Source: Protaetia brevitarsis (Eukaryota > Arthropoda > Insecta > Coleoptera > Scarabaeidae). From it: a stretch of 64,000 nt of DNA. Within the stretch, counting starts at the first letter, position 1; each line of letters opens with the position of its first letter. Positions 22,757 to 37,000 of this stretch are shown here, in pieces. The DNA is taken from contig RXPK01000523.1 in NCBI GenBank assembly GCA_004143645.1, forward strand, positions 1 through 64,000. The letters are read 5' to 3'. The notes beneath the pieces were generated by a model that was not told the DNA's origin, searched no databases, and worked only from the letters and a program-made list of their open reading frames with translations. Both the position numbers and the translations under genes were made by a program.

Positions 22757-25150
22757 CACGGACACCTCCCTTAAACGGACAGTTTCTCATGGTCCCGACC
22801 GGCTCTCATATAATTTCCATTGTATTAAGTCTTTCTTGGACGGACGTTCTCTTGAACGGACGCGGACACGAGAAAATGTTCTCTTAACCGGACAAAAAAA
22901 TAAAATAAAAAGAAACACCTTATCTTATTTTTTTATCGAGAGTATTGCTATTGCATTTCTCAATCGCGCCGCGCGCCAATTTCGCTTGGGACTTCCCCGA
23001 GTAAACCGGAGATTTACCGACTTTAATCTTCGGTACAAACGCAGCCTATGTCGCGCATTTCTGCCTGGCGTGAATTAGGGACTTCCCCAAGTTGGTCGGG
23101 GGTTTACCGTTCTTATTCTTTGGGTGCACGCTTTCGATTGAATCTGCATTCAATATTAGTCTGACGTCTATGCGGAAAAGACGCAGTGGGCGACACATTC
23201 ATTGTAGAAATGGCTCCAAATAGAAAATTCTCACGCTTAAACAAAAAATTGAGATTGTTGAAGTTTACAATAAAGAGAAATTAAGTGTAAAGGAACTTAT
23301 CAAGCGTTTTAATATTGGAAAAACACAAGCTGCAGATATAATTAAACATAAAAGAAATCCTTCTAAACAAATGGATGTCGAACAGCAAATTGAATGAAAA
23401 AAGAAGCTTTTTGACGGGTGATGGTACTAAAATTGACAAATTGTGATTATGATTGGTTTACAGCGGCTCGCCATAAGGGGATTCCTTTAACAGGTATGCA
23501 TATGATTTTTTTAGATAAGGTTTTCTTGTATTAATGCGTTGATTTTCTTTTCATATTAAATTCTAAAATATGTATGTTTGATAAAAAGAGTGAGATTACC
23601 AATAGGTTTGTCGTGACAAAAACGCAAAAACTTATTTTTTTTTAGGTCCCGCTAATACGATGTAAAGCAAGAGAAATAGCCGCTTCTTTGGGACATTCTA
23701 CATTCAGTGCTTCTTCTGGTTGGCTCAATAAATTTAGAATCCGTCACAATATAAGTTTTAAAGCGATTTCGGAAGAAGGAGCTTCGGTTAATGCTAAAGA
23801 TGTTACATCGTTTTTAAAAAAATGTCCTTGGATTAAGGGATATTCACCGAGACATCTATAATGCCGACGAGACAGGCCTGTATTTTAGGGCTCTACCCGA
23901 CAAAACGCTCACATTAAAGAAGGAAAAATGTATTGGGGTAAGTATCCAAAGAGAGGTTTACAATTTTGCATTGTGCAAATATGGCAGGTGAAAAAGAAAA
24001 ACTCCTAATCATTGGTAAGGCAGCTAAACCCAGAGCTTTTAAAAACAATAACATAAATAACCTGCCTGTAACTTGGAAATACAATAAGAATGACAGAGTG
24101 GTTGCAAGACCTAGATTGGAAAATGGCTAAAGAAAAAAAGAAACATTTTGTTATTTTTAGACAATGCGAGATCTCATCCGAAAGACGTTCGCTTAAATAA
24201 TATAAAAATATTATTTTTACCCCCTAATTGTACATCAGCTTGTCAACCACTTGACCAGGGGATTATAAAGAATTTTAAAACTTATTACCGAAGTCTAATA
24301 CTCAAACATCCGCTAGTAAACATTGAAACTGCTGGTACAACTTTTGAGTTAATAAAGAAAATTACACCACTGGATGCAGTTTATTTGGCAAAAACCGCTT
24401 GGGACCAAGTAACCAAAGAGACAGTTCAAAATTGCTTCCGCAAAGCAGGATTTAATCATGCAAAAATATGCAAAGTGAAGACCAGTTAACTGAGGCTGAT
24501 ATATCTGGCCTAGAAGATGATTTGCCTCTTAGTGTACTTTCAGATATCCTCAAAAATAAGAATTTATTGAAATTGACGGATAATGAAAACCTTAATGATT
24601 TTTTGAACATAGATGAAGATTTGTATGTTGAAGATCCAGATTCAGAACAAGAAATTACAAATCCAGTTGAAATACAAGAACTTTCGGAAGATTCTGATGT
24701 CGATGAGGTTCCAGTGCCAACAGAAACTATCCCAAATTATGATAAAGCTTTCACCCTGACCAAGCAGCTCAAAAGTTTTGTCGAAAATCACGGAGATACA
24801 GAGTCTTTGGAGCTTCTTTCTAAATTAGAAATACGATTTCAAGACCATTTTAAGCCATTTTAAAGAAAAAGTGAAGACAAACAACAATATATGAATTTTT
24901 GCGTCCTTAAAGTGACTATTCATTTCACTGTTTTGTATTACATACTACATCTATGTATCTATGTACATATTATAATATACTTTGTATATATCTAAAGAAA
25001 ATAAACTTTTTTTTCTTAAGTTTAAAGTTTCTTATTTATTTTAAAAACATTTATATTACATATACGATTTAAATGTCCCAGTTCTTTAATATATTCATTT
25101 TTCGTTAAAAACACGATTTTTGTTGTATCTATACATATTCTTTTCTGCGG
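22757..25150 (+). mobile_element. pogo/Tigger-type transposon relic
   Basis: The 5' end reads (CAGTG)CACGGACACCTCCC, followed by repeated CTC-x-TTAAACGGACA-like motifs (about 22770-22900), the usual subterminal pattern of Tigger elements. The body is a broken DDE_1 transposase gene. A similar GCGGACAACCCCTCC motif at about 25149 may mark the right terminal region, but it is in the same orientation, so the right end is uncertain. Confidence 0.65.
23211..24863 (+). pseudogene. Tigger/pogo-like transposase pseudogene
   Basis: The ATG MAPNRKF leads, after a frameshift, to a CENP-B-type helix-turn-helix (KIEIVEVYNKEKLSVKELIK). The second DNA-binding part is IRCKAREIAASLGHSTFSAS at about 23655. 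Catalytic blocks are YNADETGLYF (first Asp, about 23862), MLFLDNARSHP (second Asp, 24148 on) and QPLDQGIIKNF (third Asp, about 24250). An acidic C-terminal tail is open from 24468 to 24863. A possible intron (GTATGC at 23494, TTTTTTTTTAG to 23645) separates the two DNA-binding halves. Several stops and frameshifts disable it. Confidence 0.8.
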
Positions 25151-25787
25151 ACAACCCCTCCTGAGGACATCTTCAGTTGATCCGTTGTGTCGCGGTCAAC
25201 GGAATTTCAAACTCTGTACTCAATATGATGTTAAATTTCTGACCTCCGTCTTTAGACGTAAGATAAACCATATTACCTGTACAACGTCTCGGATCTTGGC
25301 ACATTCCACGCCACAGAAGCATCAAATCGGTGCACATATGCAACTATAATAATAATAATATCGGAATGCGGCCTGCTGTGAATCACGGTTGGATGTGTTT
25401 GTCGGTTTATTTCGGAATTTCGTGCGTCGATGCAATAATTCATAAAACGTTCAACGGCACTCGGTGCGCTAACAATACGTGTTATCCACCTTCGTAGTTT
25501 CCCACCCTATAGTCTTATCCTTTTGCGTCACTGGAAACAATGACCTTAATTACAATAATCGTACTCTCGTATTTTAATGAATAAGGCGTTTGGTATGCGT
25601 ACGTAAATATAGAATATGTATACCGGATCTTTACCTGCTAATAGAATCGTTCAAAGCATGTTACATACACTTATACTTGGTTATTCTCTCATGCATTTTA
25701 ATTTAACTTTTTTAAAGTATGTGGCATAAATAGAAAAGTGATACATAAAGGCTCTGTCTGCTCCGATAAGTCATTGAAAAGTGTCCC
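25151..25787. other. Unrecognised, moderately balanced composition
   Basis: No family is recognised. A short (AAT)n tract lies at about 25347-25361. The region may be host-unique DNA. Confidence 0.3.
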
Positions 25788-26172
25788 TAAAGCTATCGGG
25801 CTGAAACTAAAATGATAAGCTGATTAGAGCGGCCATTGTAATTACCCATAACGAATTAAGGGGGTTATTATAAAGTGATAAAGGTAATGCGATTATTATT
25901 ACCGTTGAAAATAAAAATTCTGAAGGACTAAAATTTATTGGGATATCTTTACATATTCCTCCAGAGCAAAGACATTCTGGGGAATTTGATAATAATATTC
26001 GCATGAATTAGAGTCGCTTAGAGGAAATAATTTCTTAATTGCGACAGACGCTAATAGTAAGCATCAGTTAATGGGATTAACGGATAGAAGACAGACGTGG
26101 GGGGTCTTAGAGAAATTAATGATAAAGGCCTATTTGTTTTAAATAACAATGATGACTTTTGTATAGTACCTT
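25788..26172 (+). pseudogene. LINE endonuclease fragment (plus-strand LINE, left part)
   Basis: Plus-strand frames read RAAIVITHNELRG, then VENKNSEGLKFIGISLHIPP, then after a frameshift IATDANSKHQLMGLTDRRQ and VLEKLMIKAYLF. This is the apurinic-type endonuclease/exonuclease/phosphatase domain of Jockey/R1-group LINEs. The Asp-Ala-Asn...His signature (TDANSKH) corresponds to the catalytic GDxN...H. Two stops and one frameshift are present. It is truncated at 26172 by the inserted minus-strand LINE and resumes near 27240. Confidence 0.7.
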
Positions 26173-26176
26173 TATA

Positions 26177-27230
26177 GATAATAATAATAATAATAATTTT
26201 ATTGGCAATAGGATCTGCAAAAGCAAATATATGCCTTGTCAATAGTGATACACATATACATATATATATTTTACATACAATAAGTTACATAACACATTAT
26301 AAAAAAGTATAAGAAATGTGTAAAGATATTTTTAATACTAGGCATGAAACTCATCCACGCCATAATAGCGTTTATCCAATAGGTGCTTTCTCAACTTTAC
26401 TTTAAAAGCCTCAAGACTACACGCCCGCCTCACATCCAATGGCAATCTATTATAAATCTTGATACAATTGTAGCGAGGAGACCCCTCAAATAATGCCGTA
26501 TTGTGACTAGATACACTGAGGTTATCAGCACCACGTGTACTGCAAATAGAATTAAATTCACTATTTGCAGCAAAATCGTTTATATTTTTTCGAGTATACA
26601 CAGCACATTCGTATATATACAAGCAAGCTAGCGTCAGAATACCACCACAAATGAAATAATTTCTACATGAATCCCGACTCTTAAGGGTTTTTTTTTTTTG
26701 TTTTGGCTACATTGAGGGTTAAAGAATTGTTTTTCGCCCATTTGAGTACCGAGCGTGCACATTCAGTACCCCTCTTGGACAAGTCAGAAATCTCCAGTGC
26801 CAAAAAACTGCGGAGGTATCATCAGCAAACTGGCACAATTCCCCCGCAGTGACGTTTAAATTAAGGTCGTTCACAAATACTACAAACAGCAAGGGGCCTA
26901 ATATTGAACCTTGCGGAACTCCTACATTAGTCACACGGTTCTCCGAAAAGCTGGTATTATAGTTCTGTACTATCACAACGCTCTGTGAAAGATCCTCCAA
27001 ATTTGATTTGATCCATCTAAGACACGGTCCTCTAACCCTATATTGTTCAAGTTTCTTTATTAAAATTGAATGATTCATTGAATCAAATGCCTTGGATAGA
27101 TCAAACATTAAAGAGCCTACTTTGAATTTATTATCTAAGTGATCAAAAATATTTTGTATGACCAGGAATAACGCTTCGTTGATTGATTTTGTTTTTAAGT
27201 AGCCAAACTGATATATAACAATTACGAATA
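26177..27230 (-). mobile_element. Minus-strand LINE with (AAT)n tail
   Basis: The 3' end of the element carries a microsatellite tail (AAT repeats on the plus strand, 26177-26197), as in CR1/Jockey-type LINEs. Its body holds the reverse-transcriptase relic below. The 5' truncation lies near 27225, which is typical of LINE copies. It is inserted into the endonuclease domain of the plus-strand LINE. Confidence 0.7.
26338..27225 (-). pseudogene. LINE reverse transcriptase relic
   Basis: The minus strand begins with NKFKVGSLMFDLSKAFDSMN (the catalytic Asp region of the palm) and continues through VGVPQGSILGPLLFVVFVND to QFADDTSAV, the catalytic FADD box (about 26826-26850). One frameshift follows, giving SKRGTECARSVLKWAKNNSL. 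A deletion then leads to the C-terminal domain (26338-26622: YECAVYTRKNINDF ... IKIYNRLPLDVRR). It is non-functional because of the frameshift and internal deletion. The clade is probably CR1/Jockey-like. Confidence 0.8.
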
Positions 27231-27239
27231 GAAACGCCT

Positions 27240-27780
27240 ACAGTTTAATTGAACATTGGGCTTTATTAAATGAAGAAACGCTTTCAAGAAACCCTAAAGA
27301 TTCTAGGCGCGAGAGTATTGGTTCAAGGGTGGGTTTTTGTTCTAAAAAAAAAAGGTAATTGGCAATCTTTTACAGAAATTATTATTATTAGAGGGTCACT
27401 GATTTAGATAGGGTATCAGACAATAGTATGTCAGATAGAGAAATTATAGAAAATATAGCGATGTTAGAGCTTGCGAACAGTCGATGCGGCATAGAATTAG
27501 TTTCAGGAAATCGGTTCGGTGGTGGATCTCCGAACTAACTAGGTTAAGGAAAGAAGTTAATAGCTAAAGTGGGAAATTCAAAGATGTAATGATCGTGAAA
27601 CGTATACATATATTAGGTTAAAGCATAGGAAGTATCAAAACACTAATTCAAACCAATAAATAAAATAAATAGCATGAATTTTGTACAGGTCAGGTGCAAA
27701 GGTTTCATGGGGACTTGGGTTGCGTATAAAGTCATGCGTAAAAAATATCCGTCTAATACCGTGGTAACATTAAAGTTAGG
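27240..27780 (+). pseudogene. LINE endonuclease end and EN-RT linker (right part)
   Basis: The plus strand reads IEHWALLNEETLS (normally ...LSDH at the endonuclease end), then VSDNSMSDREIIENIAMLEL, then a WWISELTRLRKEVN-like segment with frameshifts (about 27520-27560), then FVQVRCKGFMGTWVAYKVMR at about 27680-27745. These are consecutive parts of a LINE ORF2 between endonuclease and reverse transcriptase. They continue the fragment at 25788-26172. The RT domain is not present before the giant element at 27876. Confidence 0.6.
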
Positions 27781-27875
27781 GATTAATCTGCGAATGTATT
27801 ACTAAATAGATTTTTTTTTGTTTCCAGGGGACACAGTTATAGATGTCGGGGAGAAGCATAAGCGTATTAGGGAAC

Positions 27876-28075
27876 ACCGGTGTGAAGTTAGCAATAGATT
27901 TCAGCAATAGATATTTCGGCGACGAATACGTGCTTAAAACAACATATGATACTATATTTCGTTAAAATGAAATGATTTTCATAAAAAAGCACTAGTAATT
28001 AACCGGTGGTATTGATAATTAATCGCACTAATGCTAACTGTTCCGTCGTCTGAAAATGTTTACATCTGTGCCAAA
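27876..28075 (+). repeat. Left unique terminal inverted repeat
   Basis: It contains ACCGGTG at the tip and again inside (AACCGGTGGTATTG), and a repeated GCAATAGATTTC/GCAATAGATATTTC motif. These are possible transposase-binding repeats. It matches 41930-42126 in inverted orientation with only scattered substitutions. A 9-bp flank TTAGGGAAC precedes it. Confidence 0.85.
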
Positions 28076-31000
28076 AACATCAATTGCTACGGTGATGGTC
28101 ACGGAAATTTTCATGTTTTTTTGCATATTCCTAACGAGCATGAACTAGGGAACATACACAGCGAGTATAAATCTGCTCCTAGAATTATAACATTTTTTTA
28201 TAAACAATTGAACTTGATATTCCACGCGAAACAGGGACACCGACGTAAAAAACGTCTGTTGCTACGGTGATGGTCAAGAAAATTTTCATTTTTTTTTTGC
28301 ATTTTCCTAACGAGCATGAACTAGGAACATACACAGCGAGTATAAATCTGCTCCTAGAATTATAACATTTTTTTATAAACAATTGAACTTGATATTCCAC
28401 GCGAAACAGGGACGCCGACGTAAAAAACGTCTATTGCTAAGGTGATGGTCAAGAAAATTTTCATTTTTTTTTGCATATTCCTAACGAGCATGAACTAGGG
28501 AACATACACAGCGAGTATAAATCTGCTCCTAGAATTATAACATTTTTTTATAAACAATTGAACTTGATATTCCACGCGAAACAGGGACGCCGACGTAAAA
28601 AACGTCTATTGCTAAGGTGATGGTCAAGAAAATTTTCATTTTTTTTTGCATGTTCCTAACGAGCATGAACTAGGGAACATACACAGCGAGTATAAATCTG
28701 CTCTAGAATTATAACATTTTTTATAAACAATTGAACTTGATATTCCACGCGAAACAGGGACGCCGACGTAAAAAACGTCTATTGCTAAGGTGATGGTCAA
28801 GAAAATTTTCATTTTTTTTTGCATGTTCCTAACGAGCATGAACTAGGGAACATACACAGCGAGTATAAATCTGCTCCTAGAATTATAACATTTTTTTATA
28901 AACAATTGAACTTGATATTCCACGCGAAACAGGGACGTCGACGTAAAAAACGTCTATTGCTAAGGTGATGGTCAAGAAAATTTTCATTTCTTTTTGCACG
29001 TTCCTAACGAGCATGAACTAGGGAACATACACAGCGAGTATAAATCTGCTCCTAGAATTATAACATTTTTTTATAAACAATTGAACTTGATATTCCACGC
29101 GAAACAGGGACGCCGACGTAAAAAACGTCTATTGCTAAGGTGATGGTCAAGAAAATTTTCATTTTTTTTGCATTTTTCCTAACGAGCATGAACTAGGGAA
29201 CATACACAGCGAGTATAAATCTGCTCCTAGAATTATAACATTTTTTTTATAAACAATTGAACTTGATATTCCACGCGAAACAGGGACGCCGACGTAAAAA
29301 ACGTCTATTGCTAAGGTGATGGTCAAGAAAATTTTCATTTCTTTTTGCACGTTCCTAACGAGCATGAACTAGGGAACATACACAGCGAGTATAAATCTGC
29401 TCCTAGAATTATAACATTTTTTTATAAACAATTGAACTTGATATTCCACGCGAAACAGGGACGCCGACGTAAAAAACGTCTATTGCTAAGGTGATGGTCA
29501 AGAAAATTTTCATTTTTTTTTGCATGTTCCTAACGAGCATGAACTAGGGAACATACACAGCGAGTATAAATCTGCTCCTAGAATTATAACATTTTTTTAT
29601 AAACAATTGAACTTGATATTCCACGCGAAACAGGGACGCCGACGTAAAAAACGTCTATTGCTAAGGTGATGGTCAAGAAAATTTTCATTTTTTTTTGCAT
29701 GTTCCTAACGAGCATGAACTAGGAACATACACAGCGAGTGATAAATCTGCTCCTAGAATTATAACATTTTTTTTATAACAATTGAACTTGATATTCCACG
29801 CGAAACAGGGACGCCGACGTAAAAAACGTCTATTGCTAAGGTGATGGTCAAGAAAATTTTCATTTTTTTTTGCACGTTCCTAACGAGCATGAACTAGGGA
29901 ACATACACAGCGAGTATAAATCTGCTCCTAGAATTATAACATTTTTTTATAAACAATTGAACTTGATATTCAACGCGAAACAGGGACGCCGACGTAAAAA
30001 CGTCTATTGCTAAGGTGATGTGTCAAGAAAATTTTCATTTTTTTGCATGTTCCTAACGAGCATGAACTAGGGAACATACACAGCGAGTATAAATCTGCTC
30101 CTAGAATTATAACATTTTTTTATAAACAATTGAACTTGATATTCCACGCGAACAGGGACGCCGACGTAAAAAACGTCTATTGCTAAGGTGATGGTCAAGA
30201 AATTTCATTTTTTTTGCATGTTCCTAACGAGCATGAACTAGGGAACATACACAGCGAGTATAAATCTGCTCCTAGAATTTATAACATTTTTTTATAAACA
30301 ATTGAACTTGATATTCCACGCGAAACAGGGACCCGACGTAAAAAACGTCTATTGCTAAGTGATGGTCAAAGAAAATTTTCATTTTTTTTGCACGTTCCTA
30401 ACGAGCATGAACTAGGGAACATACACAGCGAGTATAAATCTGCTCCTAGAATTATAACATTTTTTTATAAACAATTGAACTTGATATTCCACGCGAAACA
30501 GGGACGCCGACGTAAAAAACGTCTTATTGCTAAGTGATGGTCAAGAAAATTTTCATTTTTTTTTGCATGTTCCTAACGAGCATGAACTAGGGAACATACA
30601 CAGCGAGTATAAATCTGCTCCTAGAATTATAACATTTTTTATAAACAATTGAACTGATATTCCACGCGAAACAGGGACGCCGACGTAAAAACGTCTTTGC
30701 TAAGGTGATGGTCAAGAAAATTTTCATTTTTTTTTGCATGTTCCTAACGAGCATGAACTAGGGAACATACACAGCGGTATAAATCTGCTCCTAGAATTAT
30801 AACATTTTTTTATAAACCAATTGAACTTGATATTCCACGCGAAACAGGACGCCGAAGTAAAAAACGTCTATTGCTAAGGGTGCATGGTCAAGAAAATTTT
30901 CATTTTTTTTTGCACGTTCCTAACGAGCATGAACTAGGGAACATACACAGCGAGTATAAATCTGCTCCTAGAATTATAACATTTTTTTATAAACAATTGA

Positions 31001-34000
31001 ACTTGATATTCCACGCGAAACAGGGACGCGACGTTAAAAAACGTCTATTGCTAAGGTGATGGTCAAGAAAATTTTCATTTTTTTTTGCATGTTCCTAACG
31101 AGCATGAACTAGGGAACATACACAGCGAGTATAAATCTGCTCCTAGAATATAACATTTTTTTATAACAATTGAACTTGATATTCCACGCGAAACAGGGAC
31201 GCCGACGTAAAAACGTCTATTGCTAAGGTGATGGTCAAGAAATTTTTCATTTTTTTTTGCATGTTCCTAACGAGCATGAACTAGGGAACATACACAGCGA
31301 GTATAAATCTGCTCCTAGAATTATAACATTTTTTTATAAACAATTGAACTTGATATTCCACGCGAAACAGGGACGCCGATGTAAAAAACGTCTATTGCTA
31401 AGGTGATGGTCAAGAAAATTTTCATTTTTTTTTGCACGTTCCTAACGAGCATGAACTAGGGAACATACACAGCGAGTATAAATCTGCTCCTAGAATTATT
31501 AACATTTTTTATAAACAATTGAACTGATATTCCACGCGAAACAGGACGCCGACGTAAAAAACGTCTATTGCTAAGGTGATGGTCAGAAATTTTCATTTTT
31601 TTTTGCACGTTCCTAACGAGCATGAACTAGGGAACATACACAGCGAGTATAAATCTGCTCCTAGAATTATAACATTTTTTATAAACAATTGACTTGATAT
31701 TCCACGCGAAACAGGGACGCCGACGTAAAAAACGTCTATTGCTAAGGTGATGGTCAAGAAAAATTTTCATTTTTTTTTGCACGTTCCTAACCGAGCATGA
31801 ACTAGGGAACATACACAGCGAGTATAAATCTGCTCCTAGAATTATAACATTTTTTTATAAACAATTGAACTTGATATTCCACGGCGGAACAGGGACGCCC
31901 GACGTAAAAAACGTCTATTGCTAAGGTGATGGTCAAGAAAATTTTCATTTTTTTTGCATGTTTCCTAACGAGCATGAACTAGGGAACATACACAGCGAGT
32001 ATAAATCTGCTCCTAGAATTATAACATTTTTTTATAAACAATTGAACTTGATATTCCACGCGAAACAGGGACGCCGATGTAAAAAACGTTATTGCTAAGG
32101 TGATGGTCAAGAAAATTTTCATTTTTTTTTGCATGTTCCTAACGAGCATGAACTAGGGAACATACACAGCGAGTAATAAATCTGCTCCTAAGAATTATAA
32201 ACATTTTTTTATAAACATTGGAACTTGATATTCCACGCGAACAGGGACGCCGACGTAAAAAACGTTCATTGCTAAGGTGATGGTCAGAAATTTTCATTTT
32301 TTTTTTTGCATTTTCCTAACGGGCATAACTAGGGACATACACAGCGAGTATAAATCTGCTCTAGAATTATAACATTTTTTTATAAACAATTGAACTTGAT
32401 ATTCCACGCGAACAGGGACGCCGATGTAAAAACGTCTATTGCTAAGGTGATGGTCAAGAAAATTTTCATTTTTTTTTTGCACGTTCCTACACGAGCATGA
32501 ACTAGGGACATACACAGCGAGTATAAATCTGCTCCTAGAATTATAACATTTTTTTATAAACAATTGACTTGATATTTCCACGTAGCGAAGGGGAGCGCCA
32601 CGTAAAAACTCTCATGCTAAGGTGGATGGTCAAGGAAATTTTCATTTTTTTTTGCATTTTTCCTAACGGGCATGAACTAAGGAACATACACAGCGAGGAT
32701 ATAATCTGCTCTAGAATTATAACATTTTTTTTAAACAATTGAACTTGATATTCCACGCGAAACAGGACGCCGACGTAAAAAACGTCTATTGCTAAGGTGA
32801 TGGTCAAGAAAATTTTTCATTTTTTTTGCATTTTCCTAACGAGCATGAACTAGGGAACATACACAGCGAGTATAAATCTGCTCCTAGAATTATTAACATT
32901 TTTTTATAACATTGAACTTGATTTCCACGCGAAAACAGGGACGCCGATGTAAAAACGTCTATTGCTAAGGTGATGGTCAAGAAAATTTCATTTTTTTTTG
33001 CACGTTCCTAACGAGCATGAACTAGGGAACATACACAGCGAGTATAAATCTGCTCCTAGAATTATAAACATTTTTTTATAAACAATTGAACTTGATATTC
33101 CACGCGAAACAGGGACGCCGACGTAAAAAAACGTCTATTGCTAAGGTGATGGTCAAGAAAATTTTCATTTCTTTTTGCACGTTCCTAACGAGCATGAACT
33201 AGGGAACATACACAGCGAGTATAAATCTGCTCCTAGAAATATAACATTTTTTTATAAAACAATTTAACTTGATATTCCACGCGAAACAGGGACGCCGATG
33301 TAAAAACGTCTATTGCTAAGGTGATGGTCAAGAAAATTTTCATTTTTTTTTGCATGTTCCTAACGAGCTGAACTAGGGAACATACACAGCGAGTATAAAT
33401 CTGCTCCTAGAATTAATAACATTTTTATTATAAACATTGAACTTGATATTCCACGCGAAACAGGGACGCCGATGTAAAAACGTCTATTGCTAAGGTGATG
33501 GTCAAGAAAAACTTTTCATTTTTTTTTGCCATGTTCCTAACGAGCATGAACTAGAGAACATACACAGCGAGTATAAATCTGCTCCTAGAATTATAACATT
33601 TTTTTATAAACAATTAGAACTTGATATTCACGCGCGAAACAGGGACGTCGACGTAAAAAAGTCTATTGCTAGGTGATGGTCAGAGAAAAATTTTCATTTT
33701 TTTTTTGCATTTTCCTAACGAGCATGAACTAGGGAACATACACGCGAGTATAAATCTGCTCCTAGATTTAAACATTTTTTTTATAAACAATTGAACTTGA
33801 TATTCCCACGCGAAACGGGACGGCCGACGTAAAAACGTCTATTTGCTAAGGTGATGGTCAAGAAATTTTCATTTTTTTTTTTTCTAACGAGCATGAACTA
33901 GGGAACATACACAGCGAGTATAAATCTGCTCTAGAATTATAACATTTTTTTATAACAATTGAACTTGATATTCCACGCGAAACAGGGACGCCGACGTAAA

Positions 34001-37000
34001 AAACGTCTATTGCTAAAGGTGATGGTCAAGAAAATTTTCATTTTTTTTTTTGCATTTTCGTAACGAGCATGAACTAGGGAGATACACAGCGAGTATAATC
34101 TGCTCCTAGACTTATATAACATTTTTTATAAAACAATTGAATTGATTATTCCACGCGAAACAGGGACGCCGATGTAAAAAACGTCTTTATTGCTAAGGTG
34201 ATGGCAAGAAATTTCATTTTTTTTTTGCACGTTCCTAGACGAGCATTGGAACTAGGGGAACATACACCAGCGAGTATTAATCTGCTCTAGAATTATAGCA
34301 CATTTTTTTATAAACAATTGAACTTGATATTCACGCGAAGCATGGACGCCGACGTAAAAAACGTCTATTGCTAAGGTGATGGTTCAAGAAATTTCATTTC
34401 TTTTTGCACGTTCCTAACGACCATGAATAGGGAACATACACAGCGAGTTATAATCTGCTCCTAGAATTATTACATTTTTTTATATACCATTGGAACTTGA
34501 ATATTCCACGCGACAACAGGGACGCCGATGTAAAAACGTCTATTGCTAAGGTGATGGTCAGAGAATTTTCATTTTTTTTTGCATGTTCCTAACGAGATGA
34601 ACTAGGGAACATACACAGCGAGTATAAATCTGCTCCTAGAATATATACATTTTTTTATAAACAATTGAACTTGATATTCACGCGAAACAGGGACGCCGAC
34701 GTAAAAAACGTCTATATGCTAAGGTGATGGTCAAGAAATTTCATCTTTTTTTTTGCATGTTCCTAACGAGCATGAACTAGGGAACATACACAGCGAGTAT
34801 AAATTGCTCCTAGAATTATAACTTTTTTTATAAACAATTGAACTTGATATATCCACGCGAAACAGGGACGTCGACGTAAAAAACGTTATTGCTAAGGTGA
34901 TGGTCAGAAAATTTCATTTTTTTTGCATTTCTAACGAGCATGAACTAGGGAAATACACAGCGAGATAAATCTGCTCCTAGAATATATACATTTTTTTAAA
35001 CAATTGAACTTGATATTCCACGCGAAACAGGGACGCCGACGTAAAAAACGTCTATTGCTAAGGTGATGGTCAAGAAAATTTCATTTTTTTTGCATTTTCC
35101 TAACGAGATGAACTAGGGAACATAACCAGCGAGTTAAATCTGCTCCTAGAATTATAACATTTTTTTTTAAACAATTGACACTTGATATTTCCACGAAACA
35201 GGGGACGCCGACGTAAAAACGTCTATTGCTAAGGTGATGGTCAAGAAATTTTCATTTTTTTTTGCATTTTCCTAACGAGCATGAACTAGGGAACATACAC
35301 AGCGAGTATAATTCTGCTCCTAGATATAACATTTTTTTATAAACAATTGAACTTGATTATCCACGCGAAACAGGGACGCCGATGTAAAGAAACGTCTATG
35401 CTAAGGTGATGGTCAAGGAAAATTTCATTTTTTTTTGCATTTTCCTAACGAGCATGAACTAGGGAACATACCAGCGAGTATAAATCTGCTCCTAGAATTA
35501 TACATTTTTTTATAACAATTGAACTTGATATTCCACGCGAAATAGGGACGTCCGGACGTAAAAAACGTTATTGCTAGGTGATGGTCAAGAAAATTTTCAT
35601 TTCTTTTTTGCACGTTCCTAACGAGCATGAACTAGGGAACATACACAGCGAGTATAAATCTGCTCCTAGAATTATAACATTTTTTTATAACAATTGAACT
35701 TGATATTCCACGCGAAACAGGGACGGCCGATGTAAAAAAGTCTATTGCTAAGGTGATGGTCAAGAAATTTCATTTTTTTTTGCATTTTCCTAACGAGCAT
35801 GAACTAGGGAACATACACAGCGAGTATATAATCTGCTCCTAGAAATATACATTTTTTTATAAACATTGAACTTGATATTCACGCGAACAGGGACGCCGAT
35901 GTAAAAACGTCATTGCTAAGGTGATGTCAAGAAAATTTTCATTTTTTTTTGCATGTTCTAACGAGCATGAACTAGGGAACATACAGCGCGAGTAATAAAT
36001 CTGCTCCTAGAATTTATAAACATTTTTTTTATAAACAATTGAACTTGATAATCCACGCGAAACAGGGACTGTCGACGTAAAAAACGTCTTATGCTAAGGT
36101 GATGGTCAAGAAAATTTTCATTTCTTTTTGCACGTTCCTAAGCGAGTGAACTAGGGAACATACACAGCGAGTATATAATCTGCTCCTAGAATTATACATT
36201 TTTTTTAAACATTGAACTTGATATTCCACGCGAAACAGGGGACGCCGCCGTAAAAAACGTCTATTGCTAAGGTGATGGTCAGAAAATTTCATTTTTTTTT
36301 TGCATGTTCCTAACGAGCATGAACTAGGGAACATACACAGCGAGTATAAATCTGCTCCTAGAAGTTATAACATTTTTTTATAAACAATTGACGCTTGATT
36401 ATTCCACGCGGAACAGGGACGCCGACGTAAAAAACTCTATTGCTAAGGTGATGGTCAAGAAATTTTATTTTTTTTTTGCATGTTCCTAACGAGCATGACT
36501 AGGGAACATACACAGCGAGTATAAATCTGCTCCTAGAATTATAACATTTTTTTTATTAACAATTGAACTGATATTCCACGCGAAACAGGGACGCCGACGT
36601 AAAAAACGTCTATTGCTAAGGTTGATGGTCAAGAAAATTTCATTTTTTTTCTTGCGTTCTAACAGCATGAACTAGGGAACATACACAGCGAGTATAAATC
36701 TGCTCCTAGATTATAACATTTTTTTATAAACAATTGAACTTGATATTCCACGCGAAACAGGGACGCCGGACGTAAAAAACGTCTATTGCTATGGTGATGG
36801 TCAAGTAAAATTTTCATTTTTTTTGCATGTTCCTAACGAGCATGAACTAGGGAACATACACAGCGAGTATAAATCTGCTCCTAGAATTATAACATTTTTT
36901 TTAAACAATTGAACTTGATATTCCACGCGAAACAGGGACGCCGACGTAAAAACGTCTATTGCTAAGGTGATGGTCAAGAAAATTTTCATTTTTTTTGCAT

